Below are positions 1-12,642 of a DNA stretch of 64,000 nt, piece after piece. Numbering within the stretch: the stretch's first letter is position 1; the number at the start of each line of letters is the position of its first letter. Source of the stretch: Buxus sempervirens (lineage: Eukaryota > Streptophyta > Magnoliopsida > Buxales > Buxaceae); NCBI GenBank assembly GCA_947561395.2, contig OX387191.1, forward strand, positions 36,163,439-36,227,438. Reading direction: 5' to 3'. A program made the translations under genes and the position numbers. The notes beneath the pieces are model-generated. The model did not search any database, had not been told where the DNA came from, and saw only the letters and a program-made list of their open reading frames with translations.

Positions 1-1077
1 AGTCGCCACGCTGTGCATGGGGTCGCACGGATTTGCGTGCCTCCGGATAGGTAAAATGGGAAGGTTGGAGTCGCCACCGCCAGATGGGGTACAGGCGGAC
101 ATCTGGGTACCTAAGTTTGTCTATTGGGCAGGTCTGCGGCTTGAGATTCTAAGTAAGGTCTCGGTTGCGATCTGGGGAAATCCGTAGACACCCTGGTCCA
201 CCCCGTCGGTTGACGAGTCCCATAAGTTTCTTCTAGTTTGAGTCAACTCGGTCTTTCACTCACCTGTTTCCTAATCCAGCACGCAATTTAGTTAAGTCTA
301 GCGGGACCACCTGAGTGGTGTGGGTCCCTTTAATTGATTTTATCTTGCTTAATTAACGTGAACTGGGTCTGATTGGGTGGGCCCCATTGGAAGGCCCACG
401 AATTCCTTGGTGGGCTTGGCCAAGCCCACATGTCCCCTGGTGGGCCTCCATCTAAGCCTGGGAGGCCCTTTGGGCTTTGATTAAGTGTACTGCTTTTATT
501 TAAGGTTTAGATTTAAAGATTTAAATTAAATTTTATTCTCGATGGGCCGGATTGGTTTGTGGGCCCATTGGGTGGGCCACACAAGTGTTTGCCAAAGTAT
601 TTTAATTTATCTTTGATTTAGTGTTCCAAAGTGGGCTAGACACTGGGCTTGGGGCCCGTGGTTTAGACTTGGACCGGAAAGCCCAAGGTTTTGAAGTTAG
701 GGTTTGGACCCATACTCAGTTCGGTTAGTGGGCTTGGCGGGCCCAGTAGGCCCTTACCCTTGGTCTCGGCCAAACCATTTACTTACTACATCATGCTACA
801 AAGTGGGTTTTTGGGTGGGCCACATTGGGTTTGGCCCACTCAGATTAGTTGATTAATTTGCTTATCTTGCTTATTTATATGCAAAAGGGGGCACTGGGCT
901 CGGTGGGCCCCATTGGAAGGCCCACTGTGTATCTGGTAGGACCGATAGTCCAGGTCCCATGTGGGGTTTCCGGGGTTTCCGGGTGACCCGGAAACCTATT
1001 GGCAAATCAAGCTTAATTAAAAATAGCATTGAAGTGGAGTAAAACCAAGGGCAATTAAGGATCATGATGCAGACAAT

Positions 1078-1217
1078 GTAACCGACATCACTGGCCGGCT
1101 ATACTCACAAAACCATGTAGCCGACCTTGCTGGTCGGCTACACACAAGGAGCTGTGTAGCCGACCTACATGGTCGGCTACATACAGCTCCTAGCTAATCC
1201 GACCTGAGTTGTCGGAT
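1078..1217. repeat. Cluster of four short hairpins (GTAGCCGACC stems)
   Basis: Four inverted repeats of about 22-27 bp follow one another. The two best are GTAGCCGACC/GGTCGGCTAC at 1117-1141 and again at about 1155-1181, each with a 5-base loop. The outer two are imperfect. Same type of cluster as in other group-G LTRs but with a different stem sequence. Confidence 0.8.
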
Positions 1218-3352
1218 CGGCTAACAGAGAGCTTGTTTTTCATTTTTTTTTTCAAGTGGGCCATGCTTCTTGGCTCCCTAGGAGGGTTCCAAGGTTTGGT
1301 GGACCCTTGGGAAGGTCCACACAGGTTCTGGAGATGGGGAATCCCCCATCCTTGGTCTCTTTTGGTGGTTTCCACAACAAGGAAAGGAGAGGGGGAGGCA
1401 TGAGAAGCTGCCTCCTCCCACTTGAGCCACCTACAGTAGCCAAACAGGGACCATGTTATCCCTTTTTTGGTCCTTCAATTCATACAAAACAGCAAGCAAC
1501 AGGCGACACGAAATCCAAGCAATCGAGAACCTAAGCATGCTTGAACTATGACACCACCTATGCATTCTTATACCGCATGCACGAGACTCAGAAATACATG
1601 CACTCAAGCTCGTATTAAAAAAAGATAATAAAGGAAATAAGGAGGCCTAACATGCTCCTAGGGTGGGGAATTCCTATATGCACTCAAAGGTTATCCTAGG
1701 CAAGCATGCAATACAATAATGCATAAGAAGTCATGCTGCAGTAAGAAGGGAGCAGCAGCTGTAGGAGGGGAAAAGGCATGTCTACCATGCTGGAAATAAC
1801 TAAAAAAGGGCGGAGGAGGCAACCTAGCATTATCACTAAGGCGTGAACAAGTTCATGCACTCGGTGTGTGCAAGTGTGCAAGCATGTTATACAAGTGTGT
1901 TAGAAATAGTAACCAACATGCTATAGAAGTGCAAAACAGCAAATAAAAGGGGCAGCAAGACATGGTTGGAGGTCAGGAAATAACCTAAAGATGATGTGGG
2001 AGAGGGAAGCCTTCACGCATGCTACTTTGGCAATAATACATCTCATGTGTGCACAAGCCAAAAAGCAAACAAAAGTCTGCTGTAGGAGGGGGACAGCAAT
2101 TGTTTGGAGGGGGTTAGCATGCTACCAGGGGCTGGAAATGGTGGGAAAGTGGGGTGGGGGAGCATGGCAATGGGGTCCTTTATTCACGATGAAAGCATCA
2201 CGAGCATGAAACACAAATCCCATCTACTAAAGAAGGAAAAAGGGGGTGTTGCTGCTGCCGCCAGCAGCAGCTCTAAGGATACCTTTGCATGCTTACTAGT
2301 TTATCATAAAAAAAAAACACTTCATACAGGTGTTAAGAACAGCAACTACAGAAAGGAAGGAAGGGGTCATGCTTATAGGTACAAAAACAGCAAATAAACT
2401 GGGCAAAGGAGGAATACGTGGTGCACACAGCAGCAGCATGTTGGCTAGGTAAAAAACAGCAGCTAGGGTGGAGCAAAAATTAGGTTAAATCACACGAAAA
2501 CGGTAGGGGAAGAAGATGCTTGCATGGTCTTACAATGGTAATATGCATGCTTTAAAAGGGTAACAAATCCATGCATATGAAAACAATCCCTGAACCACAT
2601 GTAGATCAAATGAACAACAAGCCAAGCATGCATCACATATAACCTTTTTTCTTTTTACCAAGATCATGTTAGCTTGACCTATTTACTTAACCTAAGGAGA
2701 ATCTAAAGAAAGGAAGAGAAAGGGGGGTTATATGGTGGGGTACATTAGAAGAGATGGCATATAAAAAGAACGTTCTCCTCTTTTAAATGGAAAAGAACCA
2801 CTACCAAGAACAAAAATACAGCAGCTTACCATGACCTATAGACCCCTTTTTTATCAACTAAAGAGTCCCCTCTTCCTTGCTTAAGACCACACGAATGTCA
2901 CCCCTCCTCTTTAGGAGTTCTTCCCCGACCAAATGAGGAACAAGTGAATGATAATCACGTAGGACAATAACTCACAGCAAAGGGGAGAAGCTGAACTTTT
3001 CTAGACATAATGAAAAGACCTTATTCTCATATATGTAACGTAAAAATTGATCAGTAACAATACCTGGGGTTGTTGGAGCCTGGAGTGATGTATGAACTCC
3101 CTTGAAGCCAAGCAAGGTGCTGGAGCTCTCCTCTTTTCCACCAATAGCAGATAACCTCCTTCTTGCTTGGGTGAAGATGGAGAGGAAGAGATGAGAAAGG
3201 GGTAAGATGGTTAAGACAAGGTGTTTGGGAGGTGTGGGAGACAATGAAAGGTGGGAGGGGAATGGTTCGAACCTACTTAAAGGGGGGAGCAAGGGGTAAT
3301 GCCAGCAACCCTCGGCCAGGGGGGTTGCTGGCCTTTTTATAGGCATGAATTT

Positions 3353-3598
3353 GTATCCGACTTGATAGGTCGGATACACTTAAAAGTATGTGTATCCGAC
3401 CATGTTGGTCAGATACACTGAGTTTATTTTGTATCCGGCATAAAATGCCGAATACAAACACAATGATTTCAAAAATTAAATGCGCTCAGAAAATCTGTTA
3501 GAAAATTTGACAAGATTTCGGCGAAGATTTTTTGTATCCGGTATATTATGCCGGATACAAAGAAATTCATGTATATCCGGCATATTTTGTCAAATACA
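3353..3598. repeat. Cluster of hairpins (TGTATCCG stems)
   Basis: At least four inverted repeats with stems of the form GTATCCGAC/GTCGGATAC or GTATCCGGC/GCCGAATAC occur at about 3353-3377, 3391-3415, 3431-3455 and 3534-3558; a degenerate fifth follows. They lie about 600-800 bp from the LTR terminus at 4179. A GCCACGTG box at about 3755-3790 lies on the terminus side. Confidence 0.75.
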
Positions 3599-4179
3599 AA
3601 AAGGTGAATTTTTTATATTTACAGATTGCCCCCCAAATTTGATCGATTTGACAACCAAGATAATCACAGATTGCCCCTGGCTATTTGCAGATTAATCCCT
3701 GAGATATTTTGAACATTTTGGATATTTACGGATTAATCCTCGAGATATTTATCTGCGTTTCTTGCCACGTGTGCAGTTCTTTTGCCACGTGTGTAGTTTC
3801 CGGCATTGCTGCCTTAGAACTTCAATTGCTCATATCTTCTTTATCCAGACTCCAATTCGAGCAAACTCAGTTGCGTTAGAACCATATCGAAGTCCTCTAT
3901 CCATTGGGATATGGCTAATTAGCTGATTCGGGGTTTAGCAGAAAGTCAATTTCTGCTCCCCCTCAAGTTTGACCAGCCTACCGATCCCTCATCCGGGCTT
4001 TGATTCCAGCAAACTCAGTTGCGCTGGAACCGTGTCAGGATTATCTATCCACTGAGATAAAGCAAGGTAGTCAATTATCACTTGATAAAAAAGTCAACTT
4101 TTGACCCCTTAGGGTTTGACTTTCCAGATAGGGTTTGTTTTTCCGGCACTTCCAGGGGCGCAAAAATGAGGTGCTTACA

Positions 4180-5696
4180 ACCTATTTTGCAGAAGAATAA
4201 AATTAGGAAGGTATTTAGAGTAATTAGTTGCCAAGCTTTGTAAATAACAAGAAACCTGAGTTTTGGAAGAAACTGAACTTTTAAACTTGAGATAATTAAT
4301 TAAGTGACATGTAAATTTATACTGTTAACCAGAATATGATATACAGGATTTCCAGACCAGATTTTGAACCCAGTTAACCCAATAAGGAAAGAAATTACTG
4401 ATATAACCATTATATGCCACTAGGCACTATTATATACAGAAATATTAGTCCTTAGGGATTGTTGGTGTCTAGTGGGCATAGCTGGTTATGGATCCATAGT
4501 TTTGGCTAGATAGCTAAGGGATATTTCATTTGGGTTGAGTTACTCCCTGTTGCAAACGCGCTTCCTTTGCAAGTTGGTTTGCTCTAGAGGATCCTATGTC
4601 TGGAGGGACACCCCGGTGCTCCGCTAGTGATTCCCTATACATGTGGATAAACGACCATCTCCATGTATTGATTTCGGTGCTGCATGCTGGTGGTTCTTGC
4701 CAACTAGGTTGAGTTCGTGTGCAATAAGTCGATGACTACGGCTCTTATCTAAGGAGGTGATGTTCACGGGTTTGAGTATCATTAGTAGCGTCGCCCATAA
4801 GCTGTACGATGGTATAGCATGTGGTTGAAAGTCATCTCAAAGGTGTATCTTTCTTTGTGAGTCCTACAATGATACTGAGATCATAAATATTTACTTCTAA
4901 TATTGTTCACATGCTGGATGCATGTATTGGATGCTATGGTTGGATGTGACTGTTTAGTACATCCTGGATTTTATATGGGATTCTATTATTGATTTCTGAA
5001 TCATGATCTTGATATACGTTATACTGTTCACAAACACTTAAACTGTTTTACATACTGATTTGTATTCCATGATCGATATGAATGTTTATTCGAGCCTGTT
5101 TACTCGAGACTGCTTAGTCGAGCATGAACATCTATTTTAATGATTATGAATTGTTTATAGCATGCATGTGTTATCTACTGAGATATTCGTATCTCACCCT
5201 ACTTCTTTATTTTATTTTTTCAGCTTATACGTGAGAAGGGGATCATAGTGATGATTTCCAGAGTGATCTTGTTGACTATTCGCCGGAGGATTATTATTAT
5301 TATCCCGACTTGATCTGAGGTCGAGGAGAGAGGATTCTATTTAGTACTTTGACAGTTTGATTTTATTATTTAATTGGTTTTGATGTACTAGAGAGATTGA
5401 GGTCTTAGTAACCCTTTGATATTTACCAGGCTTGATTACTTGGATTAGATGGTTTATCTATTACTTTTATGAGGATGTTAGACTATACTTCCGCACAATG
5501 ATGTTCCTCACTCTGATTGTCTATTAATAAATGATTTATTTAATTCTTTAGTTTGGTTAGTTATTGATCGATGATTACTTGATATGGGCCAGTAGCATCT
5601 TGAATTCGGTTGTTGAGCTGGATTCGGGTTGTTACAGTAGCAAACCGGATTCGGGTCAAGTGCCAGTTTGCATTGATCCAAGTTTGGGGCGTTACA
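4180..5696 (+). mobile_element. 3' part of a group-T LTR
   Basis: Fossil LTR sequence ending TTTGGGGCGTTACA at 5696, the standard 3' terminus of group T. It contains the conserved segment with GAGATATTCGTATCTC (about 5181-5196) and the CACTCTGAT segment (about 5509) seen before every group-T terminus in this window. Its 5' part lies beyond the window because the element at 1-4179 is inserted in it. No coding sequence. Confidence 0.65.
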
Positions 5697-6368
5697 TTAA
5701 AATTCTCAAAGATGTCTTATTTCACGAGTCCTATGATGTCACAATTGTGTGGTTTGTTGTGTGAATATTATGTTGGTTTTGGATTATAACTTGTTGGATT
5801 TTGGACTTTATATGGTATTTTCTAGATTATGAACTTTGGTTTAATCGTTGTACCTCATGAAAATGTTTTATAAATTATATGGACTGTTTTATAGCATGCA
5901 TGTTGCTACTTACTGAGATTTTATATCTCACCCTTGCCTTTAATATTTGTTTTCTGATACTCTTGGAGAGGACGTGCAAAACGGGTAGAAAATACAGAGG
6001 GTACAACAAAGGACCTTGATGAGCACCTTATGGATTATTAGTTTTCTTTTATATTCTAATAGAAGATTTGTTTAGGAGTTATTTCTTTTATGATAGGTTT
6101 GAGAAGTGTTTAGAACAGGTAGTTGCCATTTAAAATTTCAGATTTGATGTATTGAATTAAAAAGTTTATTTTGAGGATCAATAGAACCTTTATTTATGAA
6201 GTAATAAAGTTTAAGTTTAGTTGTTTTATTTCCCTTTTAGTTTCCGCACTCTGATATTAGTATAATTGTTGAATTATATTATGGCATTGCCTTGCTATGG
6301 GCTCATGCATAATGTTACCGTGAGACGAGTTATATCTTTAATGAACAACTCGGATCCGGGGCGCTACA
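5697..6368 (+). mobile_element. 3' part of a second group-T LTR
   Basis: Fossil LTR sequence ending GGATCCGGGGCGCTACA at 6368. It repeats the same internal landmarks (GAGATTTTATATCTC near 5915, CCGCACTCTGAT near 6246) as the piece that ends at 5696. The simplest reading is that the copy ending at 5696 inserted into this one. Confidence 0.6.
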
Positions 6369-7783
6369 AGCACCCTTGTTTTCGTTTAATCGTTGCATGA
6401 TTTTCGTTTATTTATTAAGGATGATTTAGTAACATATATGAGATGTTTAAGAAGCAAAACCATGATATTTTACACAATAACTTTCGTAGGTTGTATGCTT
6501 ATATTTTTTGTTTCTATAAAACTGTTAAAGTATGCATATATGTTTGGTTTTGATTTGATTTGATTTATAAACGAAGTTTTATTGTGTTTTAATTTATCTA
6601 ACATGTCTAGAGGATGTTTATTAATGTTTTCGAAGTGGTTTGAGGTGTTGGTTTGGTGTTATTTGTTTTTAGTTTGAAAATTCACAAAGTTTCGCAAAAC
6701 TCATATTTTTACAACTTTCTACTGATGCCTGCAATCATGCTCGAGCGCCATGCCAGGTGCTGAGGTGAATGCCAGGATGCTCAACAACGGTCAAGCACCA
6801 TTGAAGGCCCCCACCTGTGTTTTTTTTTTAATTTTTCAAAACCCGAAAGTTGAAAATTTTTGGTAAATCGAGCGCCCGGGAGAACGCTCGAGCGCGATCC
6901 ACCACTGCAAGTTGTGGTGAAGGTATGCTTTTGCCTCCAAGAGAGTCCCACCTCCATAACTTCACCTTTCTATCTCTCACTTTCAAAGAAAAATCAACAG
7001 TATCATGTCTATATAGCTCAAGGTAAGGAAGATAAAGACTCTAGTGTAAGGCATTGCCTTTGCATGTATTGGAGTATTTATCCTTTTGGACTGCCTTTTG
7101 ATATTTCTCATGTCTGATGAAATTAATACTACTTTGCCATTAAATATTAGTAATCATAATCTTTGCTGGCGCATTAAGCTGGGTATATCAAAACTAAGGA
7201 AGAAAATTAGAAAGTGTAGTTAGTAGTCTAGAAGGGGCACCAGGATGGGTGGCCACAAACCTTGACGTAGAGGCATAGATGTGATTGCAATCATCGTCTA
7301 GGATGTAAGCACCAAAAATTTGCACTCCTAATTTAGGCACAAACATCAAGGTCAAACCAGAGGCTTAATTCATTTACATGCTTTTTCCCATGACAAAGTG
7401 TCCTAAGCTGAGTCTAATGGAAAAAAAGCTGCACTCAAATCTGATGTAAAATGAGCAAGTTAGAGGCTAATATAGTTTCAGGGTAAATTTTGAAATTTTT
7501 CAGTGTTTTAGGAATACATGGCATGGTGCCTTGTGGCACCACATAACATGCACACAGTATGACAAGCTTCTTGGTGATGGGATGTTAACTAATTAAAAGA
7601 ATAATACTATAAAAAAACAAAACAAAAAAAGGAAGAAAAAAAGGGAGATAAACAACAAAACAAACAAAAAAGGGGGCAAATCGTTCAAAAAATGAGATAA
7701 GAGAGAGTTTACAATGGGATGACTCGTGGCCAACTAATGAGCACCGTTGGGTATAGGAATTGAGAGGCGAAAGATGGGAAAAA
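6369..7783. other. Decayed LTR-derived sequence, no gene seen
   Basis: AT-rich sequence with group-T-like CTCGAGCG blocks near 6740-6900 and a group-G-like LTR start TGTAAGCACC on the + strand near 7306. I could not follow an element to its other end. The reading frames here are short and lack domains. A long A-rich tract occupies about 7605-7680. Confidence 0.4.
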
Positions 7784-8039
7784 TGTAAAACCCCGGCCCG
7801 GATTATATATTAATTATTTAGTTTAATTATCTAAAGTGGGATTATTAGACTAATTAAGTACTTGGGTTATGAAGATGATGTAAATGTGGGTTATACTGGA
7901 GGATTTATTGAAATCAAATTGAACTTTAATTAAGTTATTAAGGTAAGCTTAGTTAGTGTTATGTCTTAATTACAATTAGCTAAGGTATCTTTCAATTAAA
8001 TCTAGTGAATTGGGAATCAAATTCTGAAAAATTAAAGTT

Positions 8040-9415
8040 AAATGTACTACAAAGTATCTCCCAAGTATACTTAAAGTACCTTCCAAATGTACCCAAATTT
8101 CCATCCATGTGTACCCAAGGTACCTCTCACATGTACCTCAAATAACTCTTAAGAGTACCTAAAGAACCTCCTAAGAGTACCCAAGGTACCCTCCCAAATA
8201 CCACTAAAGTACCTCTTATATTACCCAAGGTAGCCCTATTGTATACCCAAAGTACATCCATGTACTACTCAAGGTACCACCCAAGTATATCTAGAGTACA
8301 CCAAAGTATTACCCAAGGTACCACCCAAGTATGCCTAAAGTACACCCATGCATTACCCAAAGTACCCCCATGCATTATCCAAGGTACCACCCAAGTACTA
8401 CCTAAAGTACCCTCCAATTATACCTAAGGTACCCCACATGTATACCTAAAGTACCCCCCAATTATACCTTAGGTACTCCACATGTATACCTAAAGTACCC
8501 CCCAATTATACCTAAGGTACCCTACATGTATACCAAAAGTACCCCCCAATTATACTTAAGGTACCCCATTTGTATCCCTAAGATACCCCTCTGATTTACC
8601 TAAGGTACCCCCTATGTTTGCCTAAGGTACCCCTCTGATTTACCTAAGGTACCCCATGTGTTTGCCTAAGGTACCCCCTCTGTTTGCTTAAGGTACGCCT
8701 CTAATTTACCTAAGATACCCCCTGTGTTTGCCTAAGGTACCCCTCTAATTTACCTAAGGTACCCCATGTGTTTGCCTAAGGTATCCCCTTGATTTACCTA
8801 ATGTACCTCATGTGTTTGCCCAAGGTACCGCTTGTATTACCTAAAGGTACCCCTTTGTTTTACCTAAGGTACCCCACTTGAATACCTAAGGTACCCCCTT
8901 ATATTACCTAAAATACCTCACTCATATTGCCTAAGGTAACCCACTTGAATACCTAAGGTACCCCACTGTTTTGCTTAAGGTACCCCCTGATTTTACCTAA
9001 GGTACACCCCCCTTATATAGTTAAGGTACCCCCTTTGTATAACTAAAGTACCCCCTTACATAACTAAGCTACCCCCTCTTGTATAACTAAGGTACCTCCT
9101 CCTATAAATTAGGTACCCCTCTTATATTACTAAGGTACACCCCTCATATTACCTAGGGTACACCTCCTTGTATTACCTAAAAGTACCCCCCTGTATAACT
9201 AAGGTACACCCTTCAATAATCAAGGTACCCCCTCTTGTATAACTAAGGTACCCCTCAAGTTTACCTAAAGTATAACCCCTTGAGTAACTAAGGCAAATCC
9301 CCTTGAAACACCAAGGTACCCCTTAAACAACACTAAGGTACCCCTAACTTAACACCAAGGTACCCCCTCAAATAACACTAAGGTACCCCCTGACATATCT
9401 TAGGTACATCCTAGG
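8040..9415 (+). repeat. 22-bp minisatellite (GGTACCCC core)
   Basis: Around 60 copies of a unit of about 22 bp with consensus GGTACCCCyyTnTTTnCCTAA. The core GGTACC is kept in most units while the flanking half varies. Order is best between 8560 and 8960 and decays to both sides. It lies in the first half of the solo LTR at 7784-11671 and is absent from the other group-T copies here, so it expanded after or during spread of this lineage. Confidence 0.9.
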
Positions 9416-10857
9416 GTAGTAGATGAATAAAAGCTTTGTTTAGGGGCAGATTTGAAAGACCAAAACTTGGGCATATAAAAGGATGCCCTAATTTCTATTC
9501 TAAGTGTTTTGAGAACACTTTCTTATGTCTTGGTTGTATAGAACAAGAGAGAGAATTGTGGGAGCTTGTTTGAAAGCTTCAAGAGGAAGGAGAAGAAAAA
9601 GAAGGAGAGGAGAGCTTGAAGAAAAGTTTGCTTCTCCATTAGCATGTAAGTAGCAAACCCTTTAAACAAAATGTATTACAAAATTCGTATTCTCTCTCTA
9701 GGGTTTGGTTTACTTGATGAAATGATCTTACATGATGGTTTTTACTTCTAAAATTTGTAGGGTTTTGGTTGTATGATAATCTTGTTTAGTTTCCTATTGA
9801 TTTTCCATGAATTTCCACTCACATTGATCATATTTCTGATTAGGGTTTGAGTTTTGTGGTTTAAATGAGATTTTATGTGTTAGATTTTTGTTCATGTGGA
9901 TTTGGGATGAATCTTTATTTTAGAAGGGTTTTTAAAAGTGTTGGGATGTTTTGTGATCACCCATTTTGATGTTGGAAAGGTTGGAAAGAATTTATATGAG
10001 TTTTATGTTGAAAATAGCCAAAAATACTTGAAACCCCAACTTGGAGATTAATCCTGAAAATTGGCGATTAATCCTAAGCCAAAACCCCAAAAGAATGAGA
10101 TTCTGTTAAGGACAGGATTAGTCTCGCGATTAATCGCGAGCTTCAACGCGGGCACGTCCATTGCTTAGCGCGCGGAATGCGCGAACGTTGACCCCAGTCT
10201 TTACCCCAACGCCCGAACGTTGCCCTGTGTATTACCTTAACACCCAAACTTTGGAGCTAATCGCCCTTGGGAGATTAATCCATGACTCGTGGACCCTGTT
10301 TTGACAGCTTTTCATCCCTTTCTTTTCCAACCCTTTCCCAAACAACCCAAGCCTCTTGTATAGCACTAAATGTCCTGTGTATTTATTGCTCCATTTACTT
10401 AAGTCTTTACATGTAAATAAGGTTTGACCCCCCATTTGGAACCAATAAAAATACTCCCAAGGCCCAATTCCCAACCAATAAAAAGTCAACTTTCCAGTTC
10501 ATGCCTAAATTTCCAGTTTTCTCGATTTTCAAAAAAGGCCACTTTTTGAGTTTGATACACAAACGAGTGATTCAAAAGCCCATAAAATTCTAGAAGATTT
10601 GTTTATCTTCCATTAGACTAAAACCAGAATTTGAGAACGAAACTCCTTGTAGATTTGTCTAGAAAAATTATACACCGAAAAGTCAATGTTTTTAACCAGA
10701 CTTGGAATATTTTTTAGGTCCAAAACTTTTCGTCTCAGAATTCATTGATTTTTTGTAGGGTGACCTTATTAGGAATCCTAAGACTATCACACTCATCCAA
10801 AATGTATTTTGAGGATTTTATGGTATTCATTTTGATTGGTTTTGGATTTTATGAACT

Positions 10858-11015
10858 GGGCAGTGTAAAAGTACTCCGCTTGGCCTTGATTCGTCGGGCA
10901 GTGTAGAAGTACTCCGCTTGGCCTTGATTCATTGGACGGTGTAGAAGTACTCCGCTTTGCCTTAATTCATCGACAGTGTAGAAATACTCCGCTTGGCCTT
11001 AATCTTGGACAGTGG
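10858..11015 (+). repeat. Short tandem repeat of about 52 bp inside the LTR
   Basis: Four imperfect copies of a unit containing CAGTGTAGAAGTACTCCGC followed by TTGGCCTTGATTC. The block sits about 200 bp upstream of the conserved TTACTGGGAC...GTCTC hairpin. Other group-T LTRs hold unrelated tandem repeats at the same relative place. Confidence 0.75.
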
Positions 11016-11671
11016 CCATTAATCTGATTAGGATATTTGAATTGGAATTGTTGATTTGATTTCATGAATTATTCGATTGAGATATTTGAATGGAAATTAC
11101 ACTTTATATCCAATTGACTTGTTTCGATTTACATTTGGTACTACATATTTGTGAATATCATCATGATGTTACAAAACTGCATAAACTGTTTCTACTCATG
11201 CATGTTTGCTGCTTACTGGGACTTTAAGTCTCACGCGTTTTGTTTTACCGGATTTGTTTTTAGATCCACTTGGTAAGCTACGTACCGGGGCAAATATAGA
11301 GGGTGAGCTTCAGTACAAGCCAAATGACTACTGCCACCCATAGTAGGGTTCTCTTTATGATGTAGTATTTTGTTTTGGAAAAAAATTGTACATGGGATGT
11401 AATGATTATTTTTGGGAGTTATAAACTTGTGAGCATTAGTTGCCTTAGTTGTATTTTGTTCATACAGATACCATATTTTGGAGACTATAATACATGTGAA
11501 TATTTTGTTGGATGGAAATTTTATTCCATGCTTCTTTAGCTTATGCACTCTGGTGATTACTTTGTAATTGCCCAGGATTAATTATGTTAATTAGGTTCTA
11601 TTAGGCCCATAAGTAGGTCTCGGGGACGGGTTGGTGCCGTGATAGAGCAGACCCGGATTTGGGGCACTACA

Positions 11672-12503
11672 AAAAATCCTAGAAAAATATTTTAAAAGAG
11701 AAAAGTTAGGATCTTGAGGTTTGCGAGATTCAAAAGGAAAAGCAATATCTTGGGGAGATTTTTTATGCCCTCCTAATCTAAAAGTTTAAATTGAAGTATG
11801 ATGTGTGAGAGTATTACATGAAAATTGAAAAGAGGGATGGGGGAAAACCTAAGAGAGCAAGATGTAACTATTGTTTTCAAGATTTTGAATGTACTAGTGA
11901 CAGTGGGACTAGTACACTCAAAAGTCACTTAGATAAATGCTCCAAGTACCCATTAAATTTTAAAGACAAAAGTCAAAAAAATATTATCAGTCTCTTCATC
12001 AAGAAATGATGGTAGTGGAGGAAGCATTACAAGTACTTGGAAATTTGACAAGGATTTGCATCTAAAAGCACTTGCTAAGATTATAATCGTTTATGAGTTG
12101 CCATTCATGTTTGTTGAACGTGAAGGTTTTATGAGATTTCACAACGTGATGCAACCAAGGTTAAATTTGGTCTCATGTAACATTGTAAGGAAAGACTGTA
12201 TGGAGATTTATAAATGGGAGAAAAGTAAGTTGAAAGAAATAGTAAGGAAATTAATTCAAAGAGTCTCCCCTACAATTGACATATGGACTTCTATCGAAAA
12301 ATTAAGTTACATGTGTCTCACAGCACATTTTATTAATACTAATTGGAACTTTCAGAAAAGAGTAATTAACCTTACTGTGGTTCCAACTCACAGTGGTGAA
12401 GACATCGATATAGCTATTAAGTTGTTTTTGATAGGATGGAGCATATAAAACTTATGCATACTTACAATGGATAATGCTAGTTCTAATGATATTGTTGTTT
12501 GGT
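11672..12503 (+). mobile_element. hAT transposon, left coding part
   Basis: Left part of an Ac-type (zf-BED/RICESLEEPER-like) hAT element. It begins after the solo LTR at 7784-11671 and is broken off at about 12503, where another LTR block starts. The other half resumes near 25758. The central region of the transposase, about 250 aa in relatives, is in neither piece. I could not find the left terminal inverted repeat. Confidence 0.65.
11818..12490 (+). pseudogene. hAT transposase, N-terminal part (BED zinc finger)
   Basis: The frame from 11818 encodes a BED-type zinc finger: CNYC at the first pair, then HLDKC at the second (spacing C-x2-C...H-x4-C). From 12056 a second open segment matches the hAT core: LAKIIIVYELPF, FVEREGF, then DIWTSIEKLSYMCLTAHF and, just before the break, a TMDNASSND-like segment (about 12465-12490) that in relatives ends in the catalytic-core aspartate region. 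The two open segments are separated by a stop at 12007-12009 and are not one frame. The gene is truncated by the LTR block at 12.5 kb. A DNA-transposon pseudogene, not a host gene. Confidence 0.75.
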
Positions 12504-12642
12504 TGTGCACACGTCAGTCCGGACGCATGCGAGAGGATGGGTTCTTCTTTAGGACCCGGCGCACTTTTCCTGCAAATGTGTTAGGTTCGCATTTGCTTTA
12601 TGGCAAATGGAGTCGCCACTACCTAATTAGGTGCAGATAGAC

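Larger units (their letters stand above)
1..4179 (-). mobile_element. Group-G-related long LTR, cut by window edge
   Basis: Fossil LTR retrotransposon sequence; its left end lies outside the window. Read on the - strand it begins TGTAAGCACC at 4179. It carries GGAGTCGCCAC motifs near the left edge (around 66-77), which correspond to the 3' part of the LTR. No coding domain is visible. It sits inside an older group-T LTR that resumes at 4180. Two clusters of short hairpins lie inside it. The assignment rests on shared layout with the copies at 12.5-18.3, 20.2-22.7 and 31.0-33.5 kb. Lineage within Ty3/gypsy cannot be fixed from LTR sequence alone. Confidence 0.6.
7784..11671 (+). mobile_element. 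Solo LTR, group T, with internal minisatellite
   Basis: Fossil. Starts TGTAAAACCCCGG at 7784 and ends GGGGCACTACA at 11671. Both sides carry AAAAA (7779-7783 and 11672-11676), the expected 5-bp duplication, though this A-rich duplication is weak on its own. Without the 1.4-kb minisatellite the LTR would be about 2.5 kb, matching the other group-T copies. No coding domain, so it is a solo LTR. It is inserted in, or just upstream of, the hAT element whose coding piece begins at 11818. Confidence 0.75.

Noticed and set aside
8239-8427. Repetitive 62-aa open frame in the GGTACC minisatellite
   Set aside because: A by-product of a 22-bp tandem repeat; no start context or homology.
12504-12508. 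TTGTG as target duplication of the 12.5-18.3 kb LTR
   Set aside because: Using TTGTG would make the LTR start with CA, not TG; the alternative TTGGT/TTGTG pair matches poorly. Left unresolved.
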